Shown here piece by piece: positions 54,016-63,261 of a DNA stretch of 64,000 nucleotides (the first letter of the stretch is position 1; the number at the start of each line of letters is the position of its first letter). Origin of the DNA: P36-A1 sp049478495 (lineage in GTDB: Bacteria > Bacillota_I > Bacilli_A > JAJDGJ01); assembly GCF_049478495.1 (NCBI RefSeq), contig NZ_CP168083.1:1364001-1428000 (forward strand), read 5' to 3'. The position numbers and the translations under genes are program-made. The notes under the pieces were generated by a model. That model made no database searches. It worked only from the letters and a program-made list of their open reading frames with translations, and was not told the origin of the DNA.

Positions 54016-54738
54016 GTTATAATCATTTTAAAGTGTTTATAATGATAGAATTAGTGTTAGCTACATTAAAATCAGCAGAAGATTTAGCTTTGCATTCAAA
54101 TGCATTCAAGAAAGTTTGATTGGTAGTGTTTTAGTAGACAATTTTAATAAACACATATTTTATTTATATTGTACTGAGGTTTATGCCTTAAAGTAGAATA
54201 TAATACTTCTTTGATAACATCAACTTATATAATACTATATAAGAAAAAGTAGATACCTCTTTTTTAAAAGTATCTACTCTAAAATTCTACTATCTTTAAG
54301 ATAGCACTTTACACAATGTTCTGAACAGACTCGGTGATTGAAGACTAGCTTGTTGTACATTGTTATATAATTAAAAGTGTGCATTTTTATATTAACATAT
54401 ACAACTAGGTTTGCTGTGAGCTTTCTTATATTTTCAAGTTTTCAACTTTATCTTCTAAACTCCTTGTAGCATTTTTCCATTTTTTACAGTCATATTACTA
54501 GTGGAGTCAAATCAAAAGAATACATAAATAGTGATTAGTTGATCTATTTAGGATTTAATATCTGTAACTAAATGTTCTTTTGTGAGTACTTTAAATAAAG
54601 TTACAGTTGATTGTTACTATTACTTAGTAAAATTTCTAATTCTTCTTATCTCACATTAATCACTTCAAAACTGATATAATAAAATACATTACAACAGTTT
54701 AGCTAAGTCTAAAATCAGCAATACTATTTAGGTCCAAA
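54016..54738. other. Decayed, gene-free DNA
   Basis: About 720 bp with no gene. A second hairpin (AGTAGATAC 54249-54257 with GTATCTACT 54270-54278) has T runs on the minus strand. The segment 54632-54697 resembles 45507-45570. Confidence 0.5.
54632..54697. repeat. Diverged copy of a sequence behind the istB remnant
   Basis: CTAATTCTTCT, TAATCACTTCA and ATATAA blocks occur in the same order and spacing here and at 45507-45570, with roughly three quarters of positions matching by eye. Probably a shared IS21-type end. Confidence 0.45.
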
Positions 54739-56106
54739 TTATTTTTTTAAAACATTTAATTCTTTCCATTCTTTAACAATAAAATAAATTGTTAAAGCAA
54801 AGGCCATTCCATCAGCTATTGGACCTGCATATACGATACCATCAATACCAAAAGACATAGGAATAATTATTATTAAAGGAATTAAAAAGATGATTTGCCT
54901 AGTTAATGAAACCCATAATCCAATTGCTGCCTTACCAATTGAAGTATAGAAATTTGAACATACTGGTAATAACCCATTTACACAAGTCATGAACATAAAT
55001 ATTCTCATAAATTTAGTTGCAAGTTCATTATATTCAGCACTTCCTTGTCCAAAGATACCAATAATTTGTGAAGTAAATACTTGAAATAATAAAAAGAAGG
55101 TAATTGAAATTGCTAGTACTATTTTAATTGCTTTTTTTAATGTCTGTTGGACTCTTTCATAGTTTTTAGCACCATAATTATAACCATAAATTGGTTGTGT
55201 TCCTTGTGATAGACCAATTGCAAAAGCCATAAAAATCATATTTAGTTTTGTTATTACACCTACTACAGCAATTGGTATTTCACTTCCATACACTGATAAG
55301 CTTCCCCAATATCTTAAAGAGTTATTCATTACAATTTGAGCTACAGTCATTGCTAATTGATTAAAGCAAGATGCCATACCTAATGCTGCAATGATTTTCA
55401 CATATCTAAATTGTATTTTAAAGACTGATTTATCAAGCTTGATACTTTTAGTCTTCTTTACAAAATAATACATTAGCATTAAAAAGGTAATTGCTTGACC
55501 TAAAGTAGTTGCCAGTGCTGCACCTTCAATACCAAGATTAAAAACAATCATAAATATTGGATCAAAAATGATGTTAAATAATGCTCCACTCATCATAGCT
55601 ATCATTGAATAAGTTGGTGAACCATCAGCTCTAACAATGTTAGCACCACCTGTTGAAAACAACATCATAGGTAAGCCAATAGCAATTATTCTAGTATAAG
55701 GTAATGCATACTCCATAATGGCATCTGTAGCTCCAAAAAAATACAACATATCTTTTGCGAAAAAGAAAGTTAACACTCCAATAATAATTCCACTTAACAT
55801 CATTAAAGATAGTGAGTCACCCACTACTTCATTTGCTTCTTTAACTTTCTTTTGCCCAGAAAACAAATTATAATTTGAGGCACCACCAATTCCAAATAAC
55901 AAAGCCATTGAGATGGCAATTGGTGTTAAAGGAAATGCTACATTAGTTGCAGCCATTGCTGTTGTTCCCATAATTTGACCGATAAAAATTTGATCTACTA
56001 TATTATATACTGCACCTACTAAAAGGGCTAAAATGCTTGGAATTGAGTATTTAATAATTAGTTTATTAATATTTTCAAAACCAAGCGGGTTTGCTTCTTG
56101 TTTCAT
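54739..56106 (-). CDS. MATE family efflux transporter
   Basis: 455 residues with 12 predicted membrane segments in two homologous halves, the typical MATE size. The N-terminal LIIKYSIPSILALLVGAVYNIVDQIFIGQ and GAxxGIxxxATTLGQ-like GIEGAALATTLGQAITF are family signatures. MATE pumps exchange cations for drugs or metabolites. It is divergent from a MarR regulator and may be controlled by it. The ATG follows AAAAGG. Confidence 0.9.
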   Translation of the reverse strand: MKQEANPLGFENINKLIIKYSIPSILALLVGAVYNIVDQIFIGQIMGTTAMAATNVAFPLTPIAISMALLFGIGGASNYNLFSGQKKVKEANEVVGDSLSLMMLSGIIIGVLTFFFAKDMLYFFGATDAIMEYALPYTRIIAIGLPMMLFSTGGANIVRADGSPTYSMIAMMSGALFNIIFDPIFMIVFNLGIEGAALATTLGQAITFLMLMYYFVKKTKSIKLDKSVFKIQFRYVKIIAALGMASCFNQLAMTVAQIVMNNSLRYWGSLSVYGSEIPIAVVGVITKLNMIFMAFAIGLSQGTQPIYGYNYGAKNYERVQQTLKKAIKIVLAISITFFLLFQVFTSQIIGIFGQGSAEYNELATKFMRIFMFMTCVNGLLPVCSNFYTSIGKAAIGLWVSLTRQIIFLIPLIIIIPMSFGIDGIVYAGPIADGMAFALTIYFIVKEWKELNVLKK

Positions 56107-56139
56107 ATTATCACCTTTTCTTTTTTATTATTATCATTG

Positions 56140-56160
56140 ACATATAATGTTGTTATATGT
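56140..56160. promoter_or_regulatory. Inverted repeat 1 between MATE and MarR genes
   Basis: ACATATAA-TGTTG-TTATATGT is a perfect 8+8 repeat in the 115-bp divergent spacer. It overlaps TTGACA (56137-56142) of the rightward direction. Confidence 0.5.
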
Positions 56161-56169
56161 AAAATATAA

Positions 56170-56187
56170 TAGTTAGTTTCCTAACTA
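56170..56187. promoter_or_regulatory. Inverted repeat 2, candidate MarR operator
   Basis: TAGTTAG-TTTC-CTAACTA is a perfect 7+7 dyad adjoining TATAAT (56188-56193), 35 bp before the regulator ATG. Its size and position fit an autoregulatory MarR site. Confidence 0.6.
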
Positions 56188-56221
56188 TATAATTATATCA
56201 TACTTGAAAAGAGGAATAAAG

Positions 56222-56677
56222 ATGGAAAAAGAAATAAATTCTCAGCACTATTCTATAAGTGCTGGCATTTATATAAAAAAAATTGGAAATCAAATATTAA
56301 GATATATAAATCAAAATACATTGTTTTCTGAAAACCCTGATGCTACTAAGATGCAAATGATATTTGCTTCTTACATAAGCAATCATAATCCTTGTTATCA
56401 AAAAGATTTAGAAAGAGAATTTGGTATAGTTGCTGCCACTGCCTCTCAAATCTTAAAGCATATGGAAAATGAAAAATTACTAACTAGAATTCCAGATGAA
56501 AATGATGCTCGTAAAAAACAACTTGTCCTAAGTGATAAGGGTATGGAAATTGGCATTAAAAGAAATGCTAGTATTAAGCAACTAGATAAAGCTATATTAA
56601 AAGATATAGATTCAAAAAAGTTAGATGTTTTCTTTGAGGTATTAGATCAAATAAAAGAAAATGTCAAAATAAAATAG
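56222..56677 (+). CDS. MarR-family transcriptional regulator
   Basis: 151 residues. The winged helix-turn-helix is clear: CYQKDLEREFGIVAATASQILKHMENEKLLTRIPDENDARKKQLVLSDKG is continuous in the MarR pattern (about 60-108), with the DxDxRxK-type wing. The ATG at 56222 is preceded by AGAGGA; a TTG six codons upstream is in frame. It is followed 10 bp later by an ABC exporter pair, and divergent to a MATE pump, so drug-responsive derepression is likely. Confidence 0.9.
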   Translation: MEKEINSQHYSISAGIYIKKIGNQILRYINQNTLFSENPDATKMQMIFASYISNHNPCYQKDLEREFGIVAATASQILKHMENEKLLTRIPDENDARKKQLVLSDKGMEIGIKRNASIKQLDKAILKDIDSKKLDVFFEVLDQIKENVKIK

Positions 56678-56687
56678 GAGGAAAAAA

Positions 56688-58430
56688 ATGATAAAAATTG
56701 TAAAAACACTACTTAAATCTTTAAAAGAATATAAAAAAGATGCGATTATTGGACCAATATTAGTTACAATAGAAACTGTTATGGAAGTATTAATACCTTT
56801 TTTAATGACTTTTATCTTAGATAAAGGTTTAATGCAAAAAGATATGAATGCTGTTATTTATTATGGAGCATTAGCTGTTCTAGCCTCAATAGCCTATTTT
56901 GTCTTTGGTGCAATTGCTGGAAGATATACTGCTAAAGCTGCTGCAGGCCTTTCAAAAAATATAAGACATGACATGTTTGAAAACATACAAGACTATTCAT
57001 TTAGTAACATAGACAAATTTCATAGTTCATCTTTAATTACTAGAATGAGCACTGATGTTACAAATGTTCAAAATGCCTTTCATCAATGTTTAAGAATATT
57101 AGTAAAAGGACCATTAATGATGATTTTTGCATTAATTATGGCCTTTAGTATTAACCCTTCATTAGCTTTAATTTATTTAGCTAATGTACCAATAATTGGT
57201 TTAGCATTATACTTAATCACACACTTTGCACACCCTATCTTTGAAAAGGTAATGCAAAGCTATGATGGTTTAAATGAGATGGTTCAAGAAAATGTTGCAG
57301 GTATTAGAGTTGTAAAATCTTATGTAAGAGAAGACCAACAAATTTCATTATTTCATAAACTATCTGCAAATATTTTTAGATTATTTACTAAAGCAGAAAA
57401 AATTGTTGCTTTAAATGGTCCATTAATGCAATTAGCAATGTATTCTACTATATTACTTATTTCATGGTTTGGAGCACATCAAATAGTTAATTCACAGTTA
57501 CAAATTGGACAATTAAGTACGATGATTACTTATGCTATTCAAATATTAATCGCTTTAACTATGTTATCTTTTGGATATGTATTATTACTTATTGCCTCTA
57601 AATCAGCAGTTAGAATAGTTGAAGTATTAGATGAAAAATCTGATTTAACTAACCAAGAAAATCCACTAACAGAAGTTAAAGATGGTAGCATTAAATTTGA
57701 TAATGTAGCTTTCTCATATATTAATGATATAAATAAATGTGCTTTGAAACCTACTAATTTCACTATAAATTCAGGTGAAACGGTTGGAATCTTAGGAGAA
57801 ACAGGAAGTGGTAAATCAACATTAGTATCACTTATACCTAGATTATATGATGCAACTAGTGGAATAGTTAGTGTTGGTGGTCATAATGTTAAAGAATATG
57901 ATCTACACTCTTTAAGAGCAAAAGTAGCTATGGTTCTACAAAAAAATGTTTTATTCTCTGGAACAATAGCACAAAACTTACGTTGGGGAAATGAACATGC
58001 CACAATGGAACAAATAATTGAAGCGTGTAAGATTGCTCAAGCAGATGAATTTGTATCTAAAATGCCAGATGGTTATGACACTTATATTGAACAAGGTGGA
58101 TCTAATGTCTCTGGTGGTCAAAAACAAAGATTATGCATTGCAAGAGCATTGTTAATGGATCCTAAAATACTGATATTTGATGATTCAACAAGTGCTGTTG
58201 ATACTAAAACAGATACTTTAATCAGACAAGCATTCAAAACAAAAATTCCTGATGTAACAAAAATTATTATTGCTCAAAGAATTTCATCAATTGAAGATGC
58301 TGATAAAATTATTATTATGAAAAATGGATCTATTGATGCTATTGGCACACATGAAACACTTCTAGATTCAAATGAAATATATTCACAAACATATTATACG
58401 CAAACTAGAGGAGGTCAAGATAATGAGTAA
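56688..58430 (+). CDS. Heterodimeric ABC exporter, degenerate-site subunit
   Basis: 580 residues: six-helix membrane domain (about 1-310) and ATPase domain (about 335-580). Walker A is GETGSGKST and the signature VSGGQ is intact. Walker B ends FDDSTSAVD, with Asp in place of the catalytic Glu, and the H-loop has Gln (IIIAQRISS) instead of His. These changes mark the subunit carrying the non-hydrolytic site, as in TM287 or LmrC. Its stop overlaps the partner's start codon region. Confidence 0.9.
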   Translation: MIKIVKTLLKSLKEYKKDAIIGPILVTIETVMEVLIPFLMTFILDKGLMQKDMNAVIYYGALAVLASIAYFVFGAIAGRYTAKAAAGLSKNIRHDMFENIQDYSFSNIDKFHSSSLITRMSTDVTNVQNAFHQCLRILVKGPLMMIFALIMAFSINPSLALIYLANVPIIGLALYLITHFAHPIFEKVMQSYDGLNEMVQENVAGIRVVKSYVREDQQISLFHKLSANIFRLFTKAEKIVALNGPLMQLAMYSTILLISWFGAHQIVNSQLQIGQLSTMITYAIQILIALTMLSFGYVLLLIASKSAVRIVEVLDEKSDLTNQENPLTEVKDGSIKFDNVAFSYINDINKCALKPTNFTINSGETVGILGETGSGKSTLVSLIPRLYDATSGIVSVGGHNVKEYDLHSLRAKVAMVLQKNVLFSGTIAQNLRWGNEHATMEQIIEACKIAQADEFVSKMPDGYDTYIEQGGSNVSGGQKQRLCIARALLMDPKILIFDDSTSAVDTKTDTLIRQAFKTKIPDVTKIIIAQRISSIEDADKIIIMKNGSIDAIGTHETLLDSNEIYSQTYYTQTRGGQDNE

Positions 58431-60312
58431 TAAAAGTATTCAAAATGAAAAAAATCGCTTTAATAAGAGTAATACAGCACTTCGACTATTAGCTTATGTA
58501 ACATCAACATATAAATTTAGATTCTTTTTAGTTTTAGTATTTATTATAATATCTGCTTTAGCAAATGTAATTGGCTCTGTCTTTATCAAAACATTAGTAG
58601 ATGATTATATAACACCACTTATTCAAAATAATGGTGCTGATTATGCTCCATTACTAAAGGCAATCCTAACAATGGGACTTATTTATCTAGTTGGTGCTTT
58701 CTGTAACTTAATCTATGCTAGATTAATGGTAATGATTGGTCAAGGAGTTCAAAAACGAATCAGAGATGAAATGTTTGAACATATGCAACAATTACCAATA
58801 TCATATTTTGATACTCATCAACATGGTGATATTATGTCACACTTTACTAATGATATTGATGCCTTAAGACAAATGATTTCACAAAGTATTCCTCAAACAC
58901 TACAAAGTGTTGTAACTATGACAAGTATAATAGTTACCATGTTTATAATGAGCTTTAGATTAACTTTAATTGTACTTATTGTAATAGCATTTACTTACTT
59001 AATTTCAAAAACAATTGCTAATAATTCAAAAAAATATTTTCAATCACAACAAAAAAATATTGGTAGTGTTAATGGATACATTGAAGAAATGTTAAAAGGA
59101 CAAAAAGTAGTTAAAATCTTTAATCATGAAAAAGTTGCAATAGAAGACTTTGATAAATTAAACTATGAGCTATATCAAAGTTCATTTAAAGCTAATGCTT
59201 GGGGTAATTTAATGATGCCTTCAATGCTAGCTTTAATGAACTTAATGTATGTATTGATTGGTGGTATTGGAACTTATTATGCAATTGTACATTCAATGTT
59301 TAGTGTAGGTTTAATTATTTCCTTCTTATCATTAAGCCGATCATTAATTAATCCTGTAACTCAAATTGGACAACAGATCAACTTTATTATAATGGCTCTA
59401 GCTGGTGCAAGTAGAATATTTGAATTAATGGATGAAAATGTTGAAACAGATGAAGGAGAAGTAACTTTAGTTAATGTTGAAACGATAAAAGATAATTTAA
59501 TAGTTGAGTGTAGTGAAAAAACGGCAAACTGGGCTTGGAAAGTACCTCAAGCTAATAATAAATTTGAATATATTGAACTTAAAGGTGATGTTAGATTCTT
59601 TGATGTTGACTTTTATTACAATAAAAATAAACAAATTTTACATGATGTAAGCTTATATGCTAAACCAGGTGAAAAAATTGCTTTTGTTGGAGCAACTGGA
59701 GCAGGTAAAACAACTATTACTAACTTAATAAATCGTTTTTATGATATTCAAGAAGGTAGAATAACATATGATGGGATTAATATTAAAAACATTAAAAAGA
59801 GTTCTTTAAGAAAATCATTAGGAATTGTCTTACAAGATACTAATATGTTTACTGGAACTATTAAAGAAAACATTAAATTTGGTAGCTTACAAGCAAGTGA
59901 TGAAGATGTAATTAAAGCTGCTAAACTTGCAAATGCACATGACTTTATTAATACCTTACCTCTAGGTTATGATACAATAATTGATGGTTTAGGTGGTTCA
60001 TTATCACAAGGACAAATGCAGCTATTATCGATAGCTAGAGCAGCTATAAACAATCCACCAGTAATGATATTAGATGAAGCAACTTCATCTATTGATACTA
60101 GAACTGAACAAATAGTTCAAAGTGGAATGGATAAATTAATGTTCAATAGAACTGTATTTGTTATTGCACACAGACTTTCTACCATTAAAAATGCTGATGC
60201 TATTATGGTTATGGATCAAGGTAGAATAGTTGAACGTGGAGATCATGATGATTTAATTAAACAACATGGTATTTATAATCAATTATATACTGGATCACTA
60301 GAATTAGAATAA
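58423..60312 (+). CDS. Heterodimeric ABC exporter, catalytic-site subunit
   Basis: 629 residues from the ATG at 58423, which follows AGGAGG; an in-frame ATG further upstream lies inside the previous gene and is less likely. Membrane domain about 20-330, ATPase domain about 380-629. Walker A GATGAGKTT, Walker B VMILDEATSSID with Glu, and H-loop FVIAHRLST are intact, while the signature is LSQGQ. The altered signature pairs with the partner's altered Walker B, as in TM288 or LmrD. Probably exports drugs or amphiphiles. Confidence 0.9.
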   Translation: MSNKSIQNEKNRFNKSNTALRLLAYVTSTYKFRFFLVLVFIIISALANVIGSVFIKTLVDDYITPLIQNNGADYAPLLKAILTMGLIYLVGAFCNLIYARLMVMIGQGVQKRIRDEMFEHMQQLPISYFDTHQHGDIMSHFTNDIDALRQMISQSIPQTLQSVVTMTSIIVTMFIMSFRLTLIVLIVIAFTYLISKTIANNSKKYFQSQQKNIGSVNGYIEEMLKGQKVVKIFNHEKVAIEDFDKLNYELYQSSFKANAWGNLMMPSMLALMNLMYVLIGGIGTYYAIVHSMFSVGLIISFLSLSRSLINPVTQIGQQINFIIMALAGASRIFELMDENVETDEGEVTLVNVETIKDNLIVECSEKTANWAWKVPQANNKFEYIELKGDVRFFDVDFYYNKNKQILHDVSLYAKPGEKIAFVGATGAGKTTITNLINRFYDIQEGRITYDGINIKNIKKSSLRKSLGIVLQDTNMFTGTIKENIKFGSLQASDEDVIKAAKLANAHDFINTLPLGYDTIIDGLGGSLSQGQMQLLSIARAAINNPPVMILDEATSSIDTRTEQIVQSGMDKLMFNRTVFVIAHRLSTIKNADAIMVMDQGRIVERGDHDDLIKQHGIYNQLYTGSLELE

Positions 60313-60314
60313 AT

Positions 60315-60352
60315 AAAAATGGATGTTAATCTTACTAACATCCATTTTTTTA
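60315..60352. terminator. Terminator of the marR-ABC operon
   Basis: A perfect 14-bp stem: AAAAATGGATGTTA (60315-60328) with TAACATCCATTTTT (60336-60349), followed by T. It also faces the convergent GyrI-like gene. Confidence 0.85.
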
Positions 60353-60357
60353 TTATC

Positions 60358-60909
60358 TTATTTACTACTAACTTCTTTTAAAAACTGTTCATCTTCAGCT
60401 GTTGCAACACGAAGCTTGAAATAATATTTAATAGAAGAAGTTTCATTTTTATTATTGTATTTATTTTGATCATATAATTCAAAAAACCAATCTTGAGATA
60501 TCTTATATTTTTTAAAATAACCTTTGTCAATAAAAGCATCTATGCTTTCATTGATAGCCTCCAAACCAAATAACTCACTACTTTCATAGGTGTCTGATAT
60601 TTCAGAGCAAACTACCTCACTTGCTACAAAATCAAAGAAATCAAAACCTGCAGGGATAAATTCATCTTTATCAAAAAACATACCTATCCAATATGAGTTA
60701 TTGTCTAATGTGTTAGTAAATCCTATATAAGCTTTATTAAAATAAGGATTTCTATTATTACTTAACTGTTCAAATCGTTTAGTTTCAAACCACTCTTTCC
60801 ACAAGTAATCAAAGCTATTATTTGCTTCATTGCGATCACTATCTTCATATCTAATACCAATAAATCTCATATTGTTTATATTTTCAATCCATGTTTTTTC
60901 TATTTTCAT
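60358..60909 (-). CDS. GyrI-like effector-binding domain protein
   Basis: 183 residues. The pattern RFIGIRYED, YIGFTNT, YWIGMFFDKDEFIPAGFDFFDF and a C-terminal beta strand (IKYYFKLRVA) fits the GyrI-like/SOUL small-molecule-binding fold found alone or in AraC/MerR-type regulators. No DNA-binding domain is present. Its function could be binding of drugs or small cations. It begins two bases after the nuclease gene stop, so the two are co-transcribed. Confidence 0.65.
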   Translation of the reverse strand: MKIEKTWIENINNMRFIGIRYEDSDRNEANNSFDYLWKEWFETKRFEQLSNNRNPYFNKAYIGFTNTLDNNSYWIGMFFDKDEFIPAGFDFFDFVASEVVCSEISDTYESSELFGLEAINESIDAFIDKGYFKKYKISQDWFFELYDQNKYNNKNETSSIKYYFKLRVATAEDEQFLKEVSSK

Positions 60910-60911
60910 TT

Positions 60912-61607
60912 TTACACTCCTAATTCTAAAACTAAATCAGTATACTTTTTAAAAAAGCCATTAGTTTTTTTTCCATCTTTATCAAATCTTCCATTATAAT
61001 CGTAAAAACCATCTATCAGATTATTATTGCTTATCATTGATTGTACTAAATACTTATCATCTAAGAATAGCCAAACTAAATAACGATCATAACGATCTTT
61101 TTTATTTTTACTATATTCTATCGTTAGACTATCAGCCTCATTAAATATATCCTGCATAAACAAAGATGCTTCTTTACCATTTTTTTCTTCTAATTTACTA
61201 TCCTTACAGGTATTATCACTATTTTTAGAACTTGATACATTATTTTTCAAAATACAAGATTCAGGAGTATCAACATAATACAAACGATAACTTTGTTTTG
61301 TTTTTGTATTAGTAAAAGTATCTCCATCTACTACATGATAATCTTTAATATTGATTTTTTCTTTTATTAAAGTATTATCTCTACTTTTAGGAATAAATTT
61401 TTCATCTTTAACTACATTAATATTACCTTTTACTGTATTAAAATTAAAAATATCATATTGTGTGATTATAAATATCGCAATTATTATCCAACCAATAATA
61501 TATAATACTCTGTTCTTTTTAGAAGACTTACCATATTTTTTAAAGTCTCTTCTTCCTTGTTCTACTAATTTTTTTATCTCATTATTATTTAAATTATTTT
61601 TTGCCAT
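60912..61607 (-). CDS. Membrane-anchored thermonuclease (SNase) family protein
   Basis: 231 residues. A basic N-terminus is followed by one membrane helix (about 40-58, VLYIIGWIIIAIFII) and a staphylococcal-nuclease domain. VVDGDTF gives the calcium Asp, the RLYYVDTPE segment gives Arg and catalytic Glu, and KDRYDRYLVWLF the second Arg, so it should be active. A Cys-containing insert (residues about 113-135) follows DTPES. I chose ATG at 61605-61607, eight bases after AGGG; a GTG three codons upstream is possible. Confidence 0.85.
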   Translation of the reverse strand: MAKNNLNNNEIKKLVEQGRRDFKKYGKSSKKNRVLYIIGWIIIAIFIITQYDIFNFNTVKGNINVVKDEKFIPKSRDNTLIKEKINIKDYHVVDGDTFTNTKTKQSYRLYYVDTPESCILKNNVSSSKNSDNTCKDSKLEEKNGKEASLFMQDIFNEADSLTIEYSKNKKDRYDRYLVWLFLDDKYLVQSMISNNNLIDGFYDYNGRFDKDGKKTNGFFKKYTDLVLELGV

Positions 61608-61710
61608 TCTTTTCACCCTTTACTCTTATATATTAAACTATTTGTTTTAATGTTTCAAACTAGTTTTATATAATTTGCTTTAAATGATGTAATTCCTAGC
61701 TATTTGTAAA

Positions 61711-61740
61711 ATAAAAACTCCTTACATACAAAGGAGTCAT
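61711..61740 (-). terminator. Terminator of the GNAT gene
   Basis: ACTCCTT (61717-61723) and AAGGAGT (61731-61737) pair; the minus strand continues TTTTTAT. Confidence 0.7.
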
Positions 61741-61744
61741 CATC

Positions 61745-62281
61745 TTAAATATTATTATTTTTATCAAATGTTGTTTTGTTTATCTCATATAGATCATGCA
61801 TAATATCTGTTCCATAAACTTTAACATTAAAAAGTTTAATTGGTTTCATACCTAATCTTTTTGCAACATTTTTTGATGGGTAGTTATCAAATCTTATTTG
61901 TGCATATACCTTATCTTGATTTAGATAATCAAATGCATAATTTGATAGTGCTCTAGCTGCTTCTATAGCATAACCATTGTGCCAGTATTCTCTTTTCAAT
62001 AAATAGAACACCTCAGTTAAATCATCTTCTTCTTCTTTAACTTTAACTAATCCCGCTTGACCAATGAATCTATCATTTTCTTTTAAAATAACAGCCATTA
62101 ATCCATAACCAGATTCCTCATAAGTTTGAATATTATCTTCTATCCACTTCACAACATCTTCATCGGTAAAATCATGTTCATAAGCATAAGTAATACCAGT
62201 ATCCTTTAACAATAAATCCAGATCATCTTGGTCTTCTAATGTCATTTTACGAAGATATAATCTTTTAGTTTCTAAAAACAT
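61745..62281 (-). CDS. GNAT family N-acetyltransferase, RimJ/RimL-like
   Basis: 178 residues. ETKRLYLRKMTLEDQDDL is the usual RimJ/RimL start, GQAGLVKVKEEED and the acetyl-CoA loop REYWHNGYAIEAARALSNYAF follow, and NYPSKNVAKRLGMKP is the C-terminal motif. Substrate (ribosomal protein, antibiotic or metabolite) unknown. ATG at 62279-62281 is eight bases after AAGGGG; a GTG three codons earlier also fits. Confidence 0.87.
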   Translation of the reverse strand: MFLETKRLYLRKMTLEDQDDLDLLLKDTGITYAYEHDFTDEDVVKWIEDNIQTYEESGYGLMAVILKENDRFIGQAGLVKVKEEEDDLTEVFYLLKREYWHNGYAIEAARALSNYAFDYLNQDKVYAQIRFDNYPSKNVAKRLGMKPIKLFNVKVYGTDIMHDLYEINKTTFDKNNNI

Positions 62282-62505
62282 AGTCAACACCCCTTACTTA
62301 AAATTCTAACACTTTTATTCTAACAAATTAAGTATATAAGTTAAAGTGCAATACATTGATTAATGAATAATTATGTATAATAGTCCTAATACTTATCAAA
62401 TTTTTAAAAAATATTAACTGTATATTTACAAATCGAGGAAAATTTGGTAAAATAATAGTTATAAAGTTGAGTGTTACTAGAGAGTTTTTAGAATTGAGGG
62501 ATTAG

Positions 62506-62838
62506 ATGTTTGATGATATTGATAATTGGGTAGGAAGTAGTGAAATGCACTTCTATGCCTTTATTTTATTTACAATGATAATTACAATTGTTGGCTGTTT
62601 TATGTTGGTAAAATATTCAGCAATGATGGGACCAGCAAATGCTGAAAATAATTTTATTTTATTAAAAGTATTTAGATCAATGTATATATTTTTATTGCTT
62701 TTGTTATCGTTTTTTATAACTTTTGCTCCAAGAGGTATGATTTATTTTAGACAGTATATTTTATTTTTTGTAACTGTCTCAATTTTCTTTGGTGGTTGCT
62801 TAACTGCCTACTACTACAAAAAATTTTATAAGAAATAA
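62506..62838 (+). CDS. Small membrane protein, unknown
   Basis: 110 residues with three predicted helices (about 14-36, 55-73, 80-100) and a basic end (YYYKKFYKK). GAGGG lies before the ATG. No family recognised. It is followed by a terminator and the riboflavin leader, so it is probably monocistronic. Confidence 0.65.
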   Translation: MFDDIDNWVGSSEMHFYAFILFTMIITIVGCFMLVKYSAMMGPANAENNFILLKVFRSMYIFLLLLLSFFITFAPRGMIYFRQYILFFVTVSIFFGGCLTAYYYKKFYKK

Positions 62839-62862
62839 ACTACGATTTTATCGTAGTTTTTT
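62837..62862 (+). terminator. Terminator after the small membrane protein
   Basis: AAACTACGA (62837-62845) pairs with TCGTAGTTT (62851-62859) around a five-base loop and continues into T. It overlaps the stop codon. Confidence 0.85.
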
Positions 62863-62982
62863 TATATATCAGCAACTATTATTTAACATAACAATGTAGC
62901 CATTTTTTTTAAAAAACTACTTTTTTATTTGAAAGTGTATAAAACTTAAATCGTATTTTTACAAATTTTATAATATTTTTTG

Positions 62983-63012
62983 TTGACAAAAATATTGTTA
63001 TGAGACTATAAT
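62983..63012 (+). promoter_or_regulatory. Promoter of the riboflavin operon
   Basis: TTGACA (62983-62988) and TATAAT (63007-63012) with an 18-bp spacer, both perfect consensus hexamers, starting just ahead of the FMN riboswitch. Confidence 0.85.
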
Positions 63013-63025
63013 TAAGTCAATTGAA

Positions 63026-63134
63026 TATCTTCGGGGCAGGGTGCAATTCCCTACCGGTGGTTAAAGCCCACGAACCTTTATGGTTGATTTGGTGAAATTC
63101 CAAAGCCGACAGTATAGTCTGGATGAAAGAAGAA
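63026..63134 (+). ncRNA. FMN riboswitch (RFN element)
   Basis: All RFN landmarks are present: CTTCGGGGCAGGGTG, AATTCCCTACCGGTGG, AAAGCCCACGA, GGTGAAATTCCAAAGCCGAC and the closing AGTCTGGATGAAAGAAG. It binds FMN and controls ribD through the terminator at 63162-63193. Confidence 0.97.
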
Positions 63135-63161
63135 CAATTATACTTTTTTAGTATATCTATG

Positions 63162-63193
63162 CTCTGAAATGATTTATCGTTTCAGAGTTTTTT
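63162..63193 (+). terminator. FMN-controlled attenuator terminator
   Basis: CTCTGAAA (63162-63169) pairs with TTTCAGAG (63180-63187) and is followed by six T, about 30 bp after the RFN element and 69 bp before the ribD ATG. Confidence 0.88.
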
Positions 63194-63261
63194 ATATTAA
63201 TTAATATATTTTGTATGCCCTGAATTTATATCAAGGCATGTATTTTTTTTGAGGTGATAAA

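Noticed and set aside
54042..54119. Short frame starting MIELVLATLKSAEDLALHS
   Set aside because: Only 25 codons and no ribosome-binding site; it lies in decayed DNA.
54301..54480. Possible tRNA or structured RNA in the decayed stretch
   Set aside because: No cloverleaf with a T-loop GTTCGA-type motif could be built.
58372..60312. Longer start for the second ABC subunit
   Set aside because: The upstream ATG is inside the previous gene without a ribosome-binding site, while ATG 58423 follows AGGAGG.
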